Below are positions 41,882-51,620 of a DNA stretch of 64,000 nt, one piece after another (positions within the stretch are counted from its first letter, which is position 1; each line of letters begins with the position of its first letter). Under the pieces are notes generated by a model. That model searched no databases. It saw nothing but the letters and a program-made list of their open reading frames with translations, and was not told where the DNA came from. A program made the translations under genes and the position numbers. The DNA comes from VXPQ01 sp965117025 (GTDB taxonomy: Bacteria > Bacteroidota > Rhodothermia > Rhodothermales > VXPQ01): positions 2,294,001 through 2,358,000 of the forward strand of contig OZ220746.1 of the NCBI GenBank assembly GCA_965117025.1, read 5' to 3'.

Positions 41882-43819
41882 TTATTTGAGGAGGATCATG
41901 GCTTTGACATCGCGGCGTCCGAGATATTCCAGACTGTAGAAGTACGTGCCGCTGGCCAGGGCTTGGCCTCCGTCGCCTGTTCCGTCCCAGATTATTTCAT
42001 AGGTACCCGGGGCGTGCGATTGTCCGTGGACCAGCGTTTTGACAATACGCCCGGTGATGTCGTACACGCGCACCGTCACGTTCGTCTCGGATGGGATCGT
42101 GTATCCGATGGTTGTGCTCGGATTGAACGGGTTCGGATAGTTTTCGTGTAGATCGAAGCCGGTGGGAAGGGTCTCCGGGTCCTCTTCCACGGCGACCACA
42201 AAGCCCGCATCGAATTCGTAGATGCGCACGAAGGCGCGTACAGGGGCCGGAACAGTTTCCCGGACCGTCCGATCAAACCGGGTGCTATCGGAATTGTACA
42301 CCTCGTCGATCACCTGCAGGCTATCGTCGATGCCCTGGAAGGAAAGGGCGACTTCGTTGAAACCGTCGCTGTCCGCATCTCCGAGGAAGGCCACGCCGGA
42401 TGGAAAAACGGGGTCGCCGGCATCGGATATCGTATCTCCCCCTTTCGAACGCGCTACCTCATAGTAACTGCTCATTGTACCCAATGAATCGCGGTAGACG
42501 CGGTTGAATCCCGTTGAGTCGATAGGGGTGCTTGTATCGATCGACTGCAATGTATAACTGCCCGAATTTGTCGGGTCGCCGCCATTGTATTCAGCGACCC
42601 GCAGGAATACAGAAGGATCGCCTTGCATGAAACTGGCCGCGTTGTATCCGGCGCCGCCCACGAGGATATCCATATTTCCATCCTGATCCAGGTCGCCGAG
42701 AGCGACGCCTCCTGCACCAGTGCCCTCAATGACGCCGGTTACGAAGTCATCCGCTGTAATGGAGAGTACGCTTTGATTCTCGTCGTAATCCATTACGGCA
42801 ACATTGCCGGTGTAGAAATTCGGATAGAAGGCCTCGTCGTTTCCATCGCCGTCGATATCGCCCATTACCCCTCCAAAAAGAGCCACATGATCACCGATTC
42901 CGGCGGTCGCCTGCAGAAAAGGATTGAGTGTCGAGGCATCTGGCAGAACTACTGTGTCCGGGCCTGTCACTGTTCCATTGAAGAAGTTGAAGCTGTTCCA
43001 TGAATGGTACGATATATCCATCATCCCGTCGCCGTTCATGTCGCCGGCAAGCATGGCGTTGGGACTCCCGCCTCCCAGTTCATGCTCATCGCCTGCATCA
43101 CCGCGGGGATTCACTCTCGATTCGATGTTCCAAGTGGCGAAAGTGTTTTCGGCCTGTCCCGTTTCAATATCTCCTGTCAAGGACAGCACATAGAACACGT
43201 CATGGGCGCTTGGTCCGTTTGCGGGGATAAGCAGTTCCTGCTGGCCATCGTTGTCGACATCGAGGGCTGTCATGTTTTCGGCGCGCGCATTAGCCGATGC
43301 CAGCCCGTCGAGTTCGTAGAAATTGCCTACGGCTGCGGGGAAATCGCCATAGTTATCGGAGCCTTGCCCATCGTATTCCCACACATACGCTCCCACGGTC
43401 AGGACAGCGTTCGTGGTGTCATAAGCAGATCCTGCTACATAGACGATTTCTCCCATGCCGTCTCCGTCCAGATCTGCCCCTGTGGCGTATCGTGTGTTCA
43501 GACTCGACTCCGAGGAGTCGATGACAGCAGTCGAGTAGACGTGTTCCCAGGAGTCCATTCCCTGATTTTCTATGACATGGACCCGGCCTCCGGCAGTGTG
43601 TTGCGCAACCAGAATTTCGACTTTACCGTCTCCGTCCAGATCGAACGGCCCGGAGATTCCGCGGGCGCCGTTCTGAACGCCCACAGCAAAGGGGTCCGAA
43701 AAGGCATTGCCTTCGGGTGAGAAGTAGTATTCGAGGTTTTGCGCCGAGACCGTTCCTACGCCGGTAACGAGCAGTACGAGAAGGGACAGGAAAGAAAAAG
43801 AGGTAGTAGCGAATTTCAT
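41882..43819 (-). CDS. Secreted FG-GAP/VCBS repeat protein with T9SS sorting domain
   Basis: 645 residues. Signal peptide (FSFLSLLVLLVTGVGTVSAQ), then a beta-propeller with repeated calcium-type motifs (DLDGDGKVEI, DLDGDGMGEI, DVDNDGQQEL, DLDQDGNMDI). It ends in a type A sorting domain (NYPNPFNPSTTIGYTI to AMILLK). Such propellers bind proteins or glycans at the cell surface; no enzyme site is visible. Its upstream region carries two direct repeats at 43902-43936. It is followed by a strong hairpin. Confidence 0.88.
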   Translation of the reverse strand: MKFATTSFSFLSLLVLLVTGVGTVSAQNLEYYFSPEGNAFSDPFAVGVQNGARGISGPFDLDGDGKVEILVAQHTAGGRVHVIENQGMDSWEHVYSTAVIDSSESSLNTRYATGADLDGDGMGEIVYVAGSAYDTTNAVLTVGAYVWEYDGQGSDNYGDFPAAVGNFYELDGLASANARAENMTALDVDNDGQQELLIPANGPSAHDVFYVLSLTGDIETGQAENTFATWNIESRVNPRGDAGDEHELGGGSPNAMLAGDMNGDGMMDISYHSWNSFNFFNGTVTGPDTVVLPDASTLNPFLQATAGIGDHVALFGGVMGDIDGDGNDEAFYPNFYTGNVAVMDYDENQSVLSITADDFVTGVIEGTGAGGVALGDLDQDGNMDILVGGAGYNAASFMQGDPSVFLRVAEYNGGDPTNSGSYTLQSIDTSTPIDSTGFNRVYRDSLGTMSSYYEVARSKGGDTISDAGDPVFPSGVAFLGDADSDGFNEVALSFQGIDDSLQVIDEVYNSDSTRFDRTVRETVPAPVRAFVRIYEFDAGFVVAVEEDPETLPTGFDLHENYPNPFNPSTTIGYTIPSETNVTVRVYDITGRIVKTLVHGQSHAPGTYEIIWDGTGDGGQALASGTYFYSLEYLGRRDVKAMILLK

Positions 43820-43901
43820 AAGGCTCTACAGATTGGAGATAGGGGATAACGAGTATGGTTATGTATTTACAAGCGAAATAAGGTAGCGAGAGATACCCAT
43901 C

Positions 43902-43936
43902 TTTTCAAGATTTTACCTTTATTTTCAAGATGTTAC
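43902..43936. repeat. Two direct repeats upstream of the FG-GAP gene
   Basis: TTTTCAAGATTTTAC at 43902-43916 and TTTTCAAGATGTTAC at 43922-43936 differ at one base and start 20 bases apart, two helical turns. They lie 83-117 bases upstream of the FG-GAP gene start. The spacing is typical of tandem sites for a dimeric or cooperative regulator. No regulator gene is nearby. Confidence 0.5.
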
Positions 43937-44006
43937 TCTCGGGCAGGCCCCGCGGATCAGCGGAGCAGAAAGGATTCGGAAACTTCAGCAAGGGCTGCTG
44001 TACTTG

Positions 44007-45866
44007 TCACCTTTCCCTGATCATTCCCTTCGAGCCACGGTACTTTCCGGCATCGAGTACATAGTAATATGCACCCGAAGCGACGGAGCGGCCTGCTGCG
44101 TCGCGACCATCCCAGCACAGGGTATGTAGACCTCTTGGCATCCATTTCGCCTCGGACAGTTCCACGATTTCTCTGCCCAATGCATCGTATATGCGCAGGG
44201 TTACAGGGGAAGGCTGTCGCAGCGAAAACCGGATTTCAACCGATTCCCGGAACGGATTCGGGTAACTCTGGAAGAGCGCGAACGCTTCCGGCTGTTCGGT
44301 TTCCGCCCCGGTGGGGTCTGTGTCGAGGGATACCACATTGCTTGCCTCGCTTTCGATGGAATTTGCGCTGACCGACGTCACGAAATAATGAAGGGGATCC
44401 GTGCCGGCAATCATTTCGGGTCGATCCGTGAACGAGATTCCCCCTGTCACGGCGATCAGGTTGTTTGGGTCGTCGACCGCAAAGGCGGTGGGCGGGGGCA
44501 CAGGAGAACGTACCCGGTATACTGCGTAGCGCCGTACGTCGGGCATGGAAGATACGGGCGCCGCCCAGGAAAGCACTACTTCGTTTGCGTCGGTCCACAC
44601 GAAGGTGAGGGTACCGGGCGTCTCGGGCGCGGACATATCTTTCCAATCCATGGGCGGCGTGAGCGCCGGGGTATAGTACAGATTCGTACGCAGCGTGTCT
44701 GCGAAGCCCCCTGACGAAAAGACGCTGATGTTTTTTGCCCGGAAGAACACGCTTCCCTGAATGTCGTCGCGGGCGCGATTAAAGCGGACTTGCCGGGGCA
44801 CCTCGTTCGACGAAAACAAACTGCGGTCGAAGGTGGCTCTGTCGGCCTTGTGCAGGCCATGGCCTATGTACAGATGGCGATTCGTTTCCCGGGTGCGTGC
44901 AGCCCACCAGGGCGCCAGTTTGGCGTAATCCTGTCCTCCTCCGAATGCCCAGTAGAGCTGCGGTACGAGATAGTCTACCGTTCCGGCTTCCAGCCAGGCC
45001 GTCGCGTCGCCGTAGATCACGTTATATGCGTCCAGTCCCACGATGCCCTGAGGAACCCCGTTTTTCCAGATACCGAAGGGGCTGATGCCGAATTTTACGG
45101 ATGGACGGATCGTGTTTACGCTGTCCGCCACCTGGGCCACGAGAAGATTTACGTTGTCGCGCCGCCAGGCGCCGATGCTAATAAATCCTCTCGGGTCGTT
45201 GTTGAAGGTTTCCCTGTCCTCAGACGTAATGGTCGGGTTATACGGATAAAAATAGTCGTCGAAGTGGACCCCGTCGATGTCGTAACGCCGGACCACGTCC
45301 GCAATAACGGTTGCAATATGATCGCGCGCCTCCTGCAATCCCGGGTTCGACAGAATTAATGGCGGCGCATTGTTTCTCTCGAAGGTAAGCGTCCATTCGG
45401 GATGTTGCACCGAGAGGTGCGAGGCATGGTTTGGATACCCCGAACCGCGCACGACCCGATAGGGATTGAACCAGGCATGCAGTTCCATGCCTCGTTTGTG
45501 CGCTTCCTCTACGGCGAGCGTCAGGGGATCGTAAAAAGGATTGGGAGGGATGCCTTGCCTGCCCGTAAGCCAGTGGGACCATGGCTCATACGGCGATTCG
45601 TACATGGCGTCGGACTCCGACCGCACCTGAAAAAAGATGGCGTTGATGCCCGCTTCCTTCAGGCTGTCCAGCATGGTCGTGAGTTGCGCCTTTTGCTGGT
45701 TACTTATAAAGGTGCCTCCCGAACCCGGCCAGTCGAGATTGATGACCGTAGCGATCCATGCCCCCCGGAACTCGTGTTTGAGCGCCGGTTGCGCGGATGC
45801 GGACTGCACAAGTGCGCCGGTGAGTGCAAGGAGCAATACCGCCGCGCCGCAGGAAACCCGGTTCAT
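44007..45866 (-). CDS. GHL10-type glycoside hydrolase (DUF187) with T9SS sorting domain
   Basis: 619 residues. Signal peptide (CGAAVLLLALTGALVQSASAQ). The TIM-barrel opens with EFRGAWIATVINLDWPG and contains LHAWFNPYRVV and YDIDGVHFDDYFYPY, where acidic residues probably act in catalysis, as in glycosyl-hydrolase-like 10 proteins. A fibronectin-like linker (NEVVLSWAAPV) and a sorting domain (YPNPFRESVEIRFSL) follow. Relatives act on peptidoglycan or other glycans. Its ATG overlaps the stop of the small membrane protein gene by one base (TAATG). Confidence 0.9.
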   Translation of the reverse strand: MNRVSCGAAVLLLALTGALVQSASAQPALKHEFRGAWIATVINLDWPGSGGTFISNQQKAQLTTMLDSLKEAGINAIFFQVRSESDAMYESPYEPWSHWLTGRQGIPPNPFYDPLTLAVEEAHKRGMELHAWFNPYRVVRGSGYPNHASHLSVQHPEWTLTFERNNAPPLILSNPGLQEARDHIATVIADVVRRYDIDGVHFDDYFYPYNPTITSEDRETFNNDPRGFISIGAWRRDNVNLLVAQVADSVNTIRPSVKFGISPFGIWKNGVPQGIVGLDAYNVIYGDATAWLEAGTVDYLVPQLYWAFGGGQDYAKLAPWWAARTRETNRHLYIGHGLHKADRATFDRSLFSSNEVPRQVRFNRARDDIQGSVFFRAKNISVFSSGGFADTLRTNLYYTPALTPPMDWKDMSAPETPGTLTFVWTDANEVVLSWAAPVSSMPDVRRYAVYRVRSPVPPPTAFAVDDPNNLIAVTGGISFTDRPEMIAGTDPLHYFVTSVSANSIESEASNVVSLDTDPTGAETEQPEAFALFQSYPNPFRESVEIRFSLRQPSPVTLRIYDALGREIVELSEAKWMPRGLHTLCWDGRDAAGRSVASGAYYYVLDAGKYRGSKGMIRER

Positions 45867-46165
45867 TACTCTGATCCGGTGGATTTTTTGCCAGCGATAG
45901 TTTGCCTGGGAAGCGGGGGAGTGCGCTCAAGTAAAACCTTGACGTTGGCATTTATGTCTGAGAGATCGCGCTTTATCTCTCTTATATCCTGTTCAACAAC
46001 GCTCAAACGTCGTGGCGTATCCTGATTGTCGATCGCATTCTTGGCAAACCATGTAAGCAGCCCAAGGAGAACGCCGCCCGCCACGATGGAGCCGGTCGTT
46101 GTTATGAAACCAGCGGCAACGGGAATGTGCGAGAACATCTCATATATAGAAACCGGCGGAGTCAT
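45866..46165 (-). CDS. Small membrane protein with C-terminal coiled coil
   Basis: 99 residues from the ATG at 46163-46165. A TTG 84 bases upstream would give a basic extension but seems less likely. One membrane segment (GGVLLGLLTWFA and the residues before it) is followed by a charged helix LSVVEQDIREIKRDLSDINANVKVLLE with heptad spacing. No family is certain. It is coupled to the glycoside hydrolase gene and follows another coiled-coil/membrane protein with the opposite order of parts. Confidence 0.7.
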   Translation of the reverse strand: MTPPVSIYEMFSHIPVAAGFITTTGSIVAGGVLLGLLTWFAKNAIDNQDTPRRLSVVEQDIREIKRDLSDINANVKVLLERTPPLPRQTIAGKKSTGSE

Positions 46166-46241
46166 GGATTTCGCAGGCTTACCGTCTTTGGTTCTATAAT
46201 TTCGGGCAGAAAAGCCGCGGCGGGCACTTCCCTTGATACTC

Positions 46242-46484
46242 CTACACAAAATATCCGCCTATGATGGCGGCGATAATCAAAATGGCGCCGACGGAAACCC
46301 GGTTCAGAAGGCGGTTCTCGATCGATTTGATTTCCGTTCGGATTCCGGCGACCTCTATCCGGACTTCGGCAACCTCTATACGGACTTCGGCAATCTCTGC
46401 CCGGACAAAGTCTTTGGTGGCATACCGGGCTGCGAATGTATCGAAGCGTTCCAGCAATTCCTTGTACTCCGTTGTATCGGCCAT
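46242..46484 (-). CDS. Small coiled-coil protein with C-terminal membrane segment
   Basis: 80 residues. A helical, charged N-terminus with three near-identical heptads (AEVRIEVAEVRIEVAGIRTEI) leads to a C-terminal hydrophobic segment (VGAILIIAAIIGGYF). The layout recalls XhlA-like hemolysin or holin-accessory proteins and Bdr/DUF1640-like coiled-coil proteins, but I do not assign it. The heptads are encoded by 21-base direct repeats. It is the first gene of the small operon with the 99-residue protein and the GHL10 hydrolase. Confidence 0.75.
   Translation of the reverse strand: MADTTEYKELLERFDTFAARYATKDFVRAEIAEVRIEVAEVRIEVAGIRTEIKSIENRLLNRVSVGAILIIAAIIGGYFV
46330..46413. repeat. 21-base tandem repeats encoding heptads
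   Basis: Two copies at 46351-46371 and 46372-46392 differ at one base; flanking copies at 46330-46350 and 46393-46413 are weaker. Each unit encodes seven residues of the coiled coil in the 80-residue protein, so copy-number change would lengthen the rod without a frameshift. Confidence 0.8.
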
Positions 46485-46660
46485 GGCGTTATTCCCCGAC
46501 TTCCCGTTTTGCCCCCGCAGAGCATCGCTGCATAATGCTAACAGGTCCTCAATAAGTTACGAGCATTGAGCGGGCTTGTTCAGGGGCAAGGGATAAAAAA
46601 GCAATTTTTTGCCGCGATTATTCTATAGACACCCTGCCGGCCCGAACATAACCTCATTCC

Positions 46661-49600
46661 CTACCATTCGTTTACCACGGACGCCTCTGCGCTTCCGGAG
46701 CCGGCAAGCAATTTTACGTGCAGAGCGCCTTCCGTGTGTTGCGCCCTATCTATGGCGAGCGTAATGCGGCGCCGTCCCGTCTCGCCGGCGAACTTGATGC
46801 GTCCTTCGCTGAGGGGCGCCGCCCGTCCGTCTACCCAGACCGATATTCCCTCCGGCATGTCGTTCGGAGGGTGCACGGCCAATACCACCTGACCGGGCGT
46901 TTCGACATCCACCTCGAAGTACGCCACGCTGTATCCGCCCGTATCGGGCAACTCTGCAAGAGGCAAATCTCCCCTCACCGTACTGTGCACAGGCGTCCAT
47001 GCCGCGTCTTGCGCGGTTACGGCGAACGAGGTGCCCGTTTCCCGAATTCCTTCGGTGGTCTTGTCGGAGGGTTGCAGTACGCGCCAGCGCCGGACCGTCT
47101 GCTCGCCTTCCGGCGATGCAGGCGCACGATACGGTCCTTCTTCGCCCAGTGCGGATAGAAAGGCCACGAGGTCCACGAATTCGTCCCGGTCGAGCGATGC
47201 GGTAAGCCCCGGCGGCATGAGAGATCCCGGAATGATTTCCTGCGTCCGGATGCGGCTTTTCGGAATGCGATCCACGCTGCCCGCGGCGTCCCGCACGAGT
47301 ACTTCCGAATCCGTTTCGCCCATGAGATTTCCGGTCATGATTCCGCCGTCCGTATATACAATGCGCACCAGGGTATACCCGTCCTTGACGGCGTCTTGCG
47401 GTTTCAGCAGGGATTCCGTGAGGTAGTCGATGGGGGCCGTCACGCCGATATCCGACAAATCCGGGCCCGCGAGCCCGCCGGCTCCGCCAATCACATGGCA
47501 ACTGGCGCACTGGAGCCGTCCATAGAGCGCTTCACCATGGGCCGGATCGCCTTTTCCTTTCACATCGTAATGGAGGCGTTGCAATGCCCAGCCGTCCATG
47601 TCGGGATCGACACGGGGCGCGGTGGAGGTGGCTCCCGAGGCCCGGAAAGCTTCCCGGAGCGGTTCGTAGCTGCTGTTGCGTCCCCGGATGCGGTCCAGTC
47701 CTTCCTGCGCAAAGATTGCCGGAATGGTCGCCCCACCCATATCTTCGCTCAAGGCGTCCGTCAGGGCGTCGCGTCCTCCTTCCTGCAGGAAGAACGCATT
47801 GAAGAGCGGCCAGGGGTCTGTATCGTCCGTGGCCGCATTCAAAAAAGAGACGGCGACAGATGCGGCTTTTTCGACATCGGCGGAGGGCAGGAGCCGGGCC
47901 GCCTCCAGCCGCAACGCCTGCGGGCGATCCGGATCTTCGACGAGCGCCACGAGCCAGGCGATACTGGTGCTGTCCTGCAATGCGGCAAGGCCTTCCAGTC
48001 CTGCTTCCTGCACGGATTCTTCCTGTTCTTCCACGAGGTTCATCAGGGCAGACCGAAGCGTCGTTTCGCCCCATGCCCCGGCGAGGCGGGCTGCCTGCGT
48101 ACGGATTTCCTGATCTTCGTGTTCGAGCAGCATCCGTAGCCGGCCGGTGGCGTCGGCGGGACGACGCTCGGCGTCTTCCGAGGCGGTCAGCAGGGCGTCG
48201 AGGTGTTCGACCACGCCGTTTTCTCCGCGCGTTTCTTCGCGGACCGCAAGATCGAGGATCGTTTCCATTTCCTCGGCGCCCCCGCGCTCCGCAACGGCTT
48301 CCAGCACGCTTGCGGTCATGTCTTCGGGGATTTCCCCATGGGCGTAATGCTCCGCAAGGCGCGCCGTCGCTTCGGGCGCTTCCGCCGATTGCAAGGCAAA
48401 GGCAATGTGTCGCAAGTCCCCGCCGAGGAAGGTGCTGTCTTCCTTGAAATGCGGTATCCAGTGTGGTTCCAGTCTCCGGATAGCGTGCCACAAGGCGTAA
48501 TCCAGAAAATCGTCCATGGGGCGATCAAGGGCCCGCAAAGCTACGGGTGCGGCGTGGGCCCCGGCTTCGGAGCCGCCGATCACACCCCGTTCGCCCAGCA
48601 CATGCACGGTCTCCCTGCGCACGCGGGGGTGTTCGTCTTCGATCAATGCGTCCAGCAATGCATCCGTGTCGGGGAGCTGCTCCTGGAAATGCCCCAGTAC
48701 GCGCACGGCGGCGGCCCGCGCACGGTGATCTTTCAGCGCGAGCATCTCACGGAGCAGGTCCACATTCATGTCCCCGATGGCCTGATAGGTCCAGAGCATT
48801 TCCAGCAGTTCGTGGGCAGCGCCCGGTGCATCGCGATCCATCCGGCGCACATGCGCATCCAGCGCCGGCTTGACCGCCTCGGCCCCGCGTTCACGAAGGA
48901 GGCGCTTGGCCTGTCGCCGTGTCCAGTCTTCGGGCGCGCGGAGCGCCGCCAGCAGGTCTTCTATCGATGCATTGTACAGGACCGGCGGTTCCAGCGGCTG
49001 CTGCCCTTTGGCGGTGATGCGCCAGATCCGTCCATGCCGGTGATCGCGGCGCGGATCACGGAAGTCCACCTCGCCGTGCTGAATGATCGGGTTGTACCAG
49101 TCGGCTAAATACAGGGCCCCGTCCGGTCCCACATTTACGTCCACAGGCCGGAACGCCACATGATCCGTCCAGATCAGGTCCTCCTGTTCTTCGGAGAGAA
49201 AGCCGCTTCCGTCCTCCGTCAGCGCAAAGCGTTTGAGCCGGTTGGCGCGGAAGTCGCTGGTGATGAGCTGGCCGCTCAGGGAGTCGGGGAAATGTCTTCC
49301 GGATATAAAGGCCAGCCCCGACAATTTGGGCTGCTGGGGATTCAGGCCCGTGAGCGTGCGCTCGGCCCCGTAGGCGGGCCGATAGGCTGCGTGGGGAAAG
49401 ATGAAATACACCCCCTCGCCGCCGGCGCCGTCGGTCGCGAACGACTGCCCCCACCGGTCGAAATCGTACCCCCACGAGTTCCACATGCCGCGGGCCAGCA
49501 CATTCAGCTTCAGCGTGGAGGGTTCGAATTGCCAGATGCCGCCCTGTCTGAGGCGGCGCACGCCCCAGGGGGTTTCGATATGGCTGTATATATAGACGGA

Positions 49601-50137
49601 CTGATTCAGGTAAAACAGCCCGTCGGGGCCCCACAAAAAGCGGTGGATAATATGGTGGGTGTCGTCCGCCCCGAAACCCGAAAGCACCACGCGCCGGCGG
49701 TCGGCCCGCCCGTCGCCGTCCGTGTCGCGCAGGTGCAGGATTTCCGTGGAATTGGCCACATATACGCCGCCGTCGCCGGGAAGCACACCCGTGGGAGTAA
49801 GCAGGCTGTCGGCGAACAGGATGGAGCGGTCCGCCTGCCCGTTCCCGTCCGTGTCTTCGAGGATGAATATCTTGTCGTTGGCCGCTTGCCCCGGGACGGG
49901 CTGCGGGTAGGAGGCACTGGTCGCCACGAACAATCTCCCTCGTTCGTCCCACGCCATCTGGATGGGCGGGTCGATCATGGGATCGGAGGCGAAGAGGTTG
50001 ACTTCGAACCCCTCCGCCACGTTTAGCGCAGCCATCTGGGCTGCCGGATCGGGATCCGGGATATTGGTCAGGTTGTCCTGCGCAGCCAGCGAGGGGGCGA
50101 TCGCAAGGCCGACCGCGGCCAGAATATATCGTCGCAT
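46661..50137 (-). CDS. PVC-type heme-binding propeller protein with HEAT repeats and cytochrome c
   Basis: 1158 residues. Signal peptide (YILAAVGLAIAPSLAAQD). Residues about 30-375 form a membrane-bound dehydrogenase-type propeller (VAEGFEVNLFASDPMIDPPIQMAWDE, DVNVGPDGALYLADWYNP). HEAT-like helical repeats follow to about 830, then a cytochrome c with CASCHVIGG near residue 875 and an Mg-binding-like end. The C-terminal 150 residues form a beta-rich part. The family is frequent in Planctomycetes, Verrucomicrobia and Rhodothermota and is suspected to oxidise sugars. It is one base from the SGNH-like gene. Confidence 0.9.
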   Translation of the reverse strand: MRRYILAAVGLAIAPSLAAQDNLTNIPDPDPAAQMAALNVAEGFEVNLFASDPMIDPPIQMAWDERGRLFVATSASYPQPVPGQAANDKIFILEDTDGNGQADRSILFADSLLTPTGVLPGDGGVYVANSTEILHLRDTDGDGRADRRRVVLSGFGADDTHHIIHRFLWGPDGLFYLNQSVYIYSHIETPWGVRRLRQGGIWQFEPSTLKLNVLARGMWNSWGYDFDRWGQSFATDGAGGEGVYFIFPHAAYRPAYGAERTLTGLNPQQPKLSGLAFISGRHFPDSLSGQLITSDFRANRLKRFALTEDGSGFLSEEQEDLIWTDHVAFRPVDVNVGPDGALYLADWYNPIIQHGEVDFRDPRRDHRHGRIWRITAKGQQPLEPPVLYNASIEDLLAALRAPEDWTRRQAKRLLRERGAEAVKPALDAHVRRMDRDAPGAAHELLEMLWTYQAIGDMNVDLLREMLALKDHRARAAAVRVLGHFQEQLPDTDALLDALIEDEHPRVRRETVHVLGERGVIGGSEAGAHAAPVALRALDRPMDDFLDYALWHAIRRLEPHWIPHFKEDSTFLGGDLRHIAFALQSAEAPEATARLAEHYAHGEIPEDMTASVLEAVAERGGAEEMETILDLAVREETRGENGVVEHLDALLTASEDAERRPADATGRLRMLLEHEDQEIRTQAARLAGAWGETTLRSALMNLVEEQEESVQEAGLEGLAALQDSTSIAWLVALVEDPDRPQALRLEAARLLPSADVEKAASVAVSFLNAATDDTDPWPLFNAFFLQEGGRDALTDALSEDMGGATIPAIFAQEGLDRIRGRNSSYEPLREAFRASGATSTAPRVDPDMDGWALQRLHYDVKGKGDPAHGEALYGRLQCASCHVIGGAGGLAGPDLSDIGVTAPIDYLTESLLKPQDAVKDGYTLVRIVYTDGGIMTGNLMGETDSEVLVRDAAGSVDRIPKSRIRTQEIIPGSLMPPGLTASLDRDEFVDLVAFLSALGEEGPYRAPASPEGEQTVRRWRVLQPSDKTTEGIRETGTSFAVTAQDAAWTPVHSTVRGDLPLAELPDTGGYSVAYFEVDVETPGQVVLAVHPPNDMPEGISVWVDGRAAPLSEGRIKFAGETGRRRITLAIDRAQHTEGALHVKLLAGSGSAEASVVNEW

Positions 50138-50138
50138 G

Positions 50139-51344
50139 TTACTCGCGGGTCAGTGTGAAAACGAGCGGGCGCCCCATGCGCAGCCTGCCGATCTCGTTTT
50201 CCTTTTCGTGAATGATCGGGTCCAGTTCGGTGAGTTCCGGAGCGTTCTGTCCCTGTTCGTATTGGCGAAATCCCACGAGGTAGGTTTCGTTCTGCGGGCG
50301 GTACTGGCGGAAATACAACCGGTTCTTTTCGACGATGGCGCGGCGCAGGCCGGCCAGTTGTTCCGTTTCTGCGGGATGGTGTACGGCGATGCCTTCCTGC
50401 CATGCGCGGGCCGTGCCGACGGCCAGGGTCTGTTCTCCCGCCGTCAGGCGGTATGTCCCCCTCGACAGCCCTGTGATGATCATGTTCCGGGCTTCACCGG
50501 GGTAGGGAAGGCGGTTCGGGATGATCACATAGGCTCCGGTTTCCTGTTCGCCGCTTCCGTAGGGCGTTCCTCCGGTGATTTCTCCGGAGTCGATATCCAG
50601 CGCAAGATCGGCGGAAAGGTCGGGGGACAGCGGTTCCATCGCCTCGATGAGGCGGCGGGCCAGCACCCGGTACCCGGCTTCATTGAGCCGTACGCCGTTC
50701 CCGGTAAGACCGGCCTCGCCTTGCTGTGCCGCCTGTTCGTATTCCTCCGCCATGGCGTCGAAGAGATCGACCCAGCCGCATTCGCGTACGGCAGCTACCT
50801 CTCTGAAGGCGTCCCGTACGGCGGCAAGCTGTTCGTTCAGCGCCGCCGCATTCGGATTGGGCGACATATGCTCGTCATGCGGGACGGGAGAGACGAGTAC
50901 GCAGCGTATGCCCCGGGCAGCCAGCGTATCAAGGAGCGTATGATACCCGTCGACCGCTTCGGACAGGGCGTCGTCGTTTTCGAAGGCCAGCGTCCCGCCG
51001 TACGCCAGCACGGCCACGGTGGGCTGCGGGGCGGTCAGTTGTTCCACAAGGTGGTCGAAGCCTGTAGGGGGATGGGTGTAGTGGTCCCGTGCCTCGCCGG
51101 AAACGGTGTCGCCGTTCCAGCCGACGTTACGGAAGGTCAGGCCGGGTCGCCGCACTGTGACCGCGGCCTCGATATACCCGAAATGCTGGGCATGTTCGAT
51201 GAGGCCATCGCCCGCGAGCACGACGCGGTCGCCGTCCTGCAGGGTGAAGCGAGCCGATTCCTGCGCCCTGACGGGTTCATGTATTACCGGGGAAAGCAGT
51301 GCTCCGAGAAGAAGCGCCGCCGCAAACGTACGCAGTGGTTTCAT
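50139..51344 (-). CDS. SGNH/GDSL hydrolase-like protein
   Basis: 401 residues from the ATG at 51342-51344, which gives a signal peptide (RTFAAALLLGALLSPVIHEPVRAQ). The fold markers are visible: block I GDGLIEHAQHFGYIEAAV, NVGWNGDTVSGEARDH, then VLAYGGTLAFEN and VSPVPHDEH. Block I reads GDG where active esterases have GDS, so the usual nucleophilic Ser is absent. This variant accompanies PVC-type heme proteins in other genomes. It may bind rather than cut, or use another residue. Confidence 0.82.
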   Translation of the reverse strand: MKPLRTFAAALLLGALLSPVIHEPVRAQESARFTLQDGDRVVLAGDGLIEHAQHFGYIEAAVTVRRPGLTFRNVGWNGDTVSGEARDHYTHPPTGFDHLVEQLTAPQPTVAVLAYGGTLAFENDDALSEAVDGYHTLLDTLAARGIRCVLVSPVPHDEHMSPNPNAAALNEQLAAVRDAFREVAAVRECGWVDLFDAMAEEYEQAAQQGEAGLTGNGVRLNEAGYRVLARRLIEAMEPLSPDLSADLALDIDSGEITGGTPYGSGEQETGAYVIIPNRLPYPGEARNMIITGLSRGTYRLTAGEQTLAVGTARAWQEGIAVHHPAETEQLAGLRRAIVEKNRLYFRQYRPQNETYLVGFRQYEQGQNAPELTELDPIIHEKENEIGRLRMGRPLVFTLTRE

Positions 51345-51620
51345 GCGGGGTAAAATACAGGTTGCAGCGCAGGTCGGCAAAACAGTGCAGCGTCGGGAAA
51401 CGGGTAGAATCCCCCCGCAGGCCGCGCGATGTGACGGCGTTTTTCCCGGAACGGGGCACAACGGATTCGAAAAAACTCACTCTTTTTAAAAAAAATATGA
51501 TTCCACTCCATTAAGCCTTATACTCATTTTTGCCTGATCCGAATAGCGGTCAGTTGAAGCGGCGAGTCAGGCTCGGTCTGCTGACCTAATATACCCCCAA
51601 CCCCCGACCAACGGAGAACC

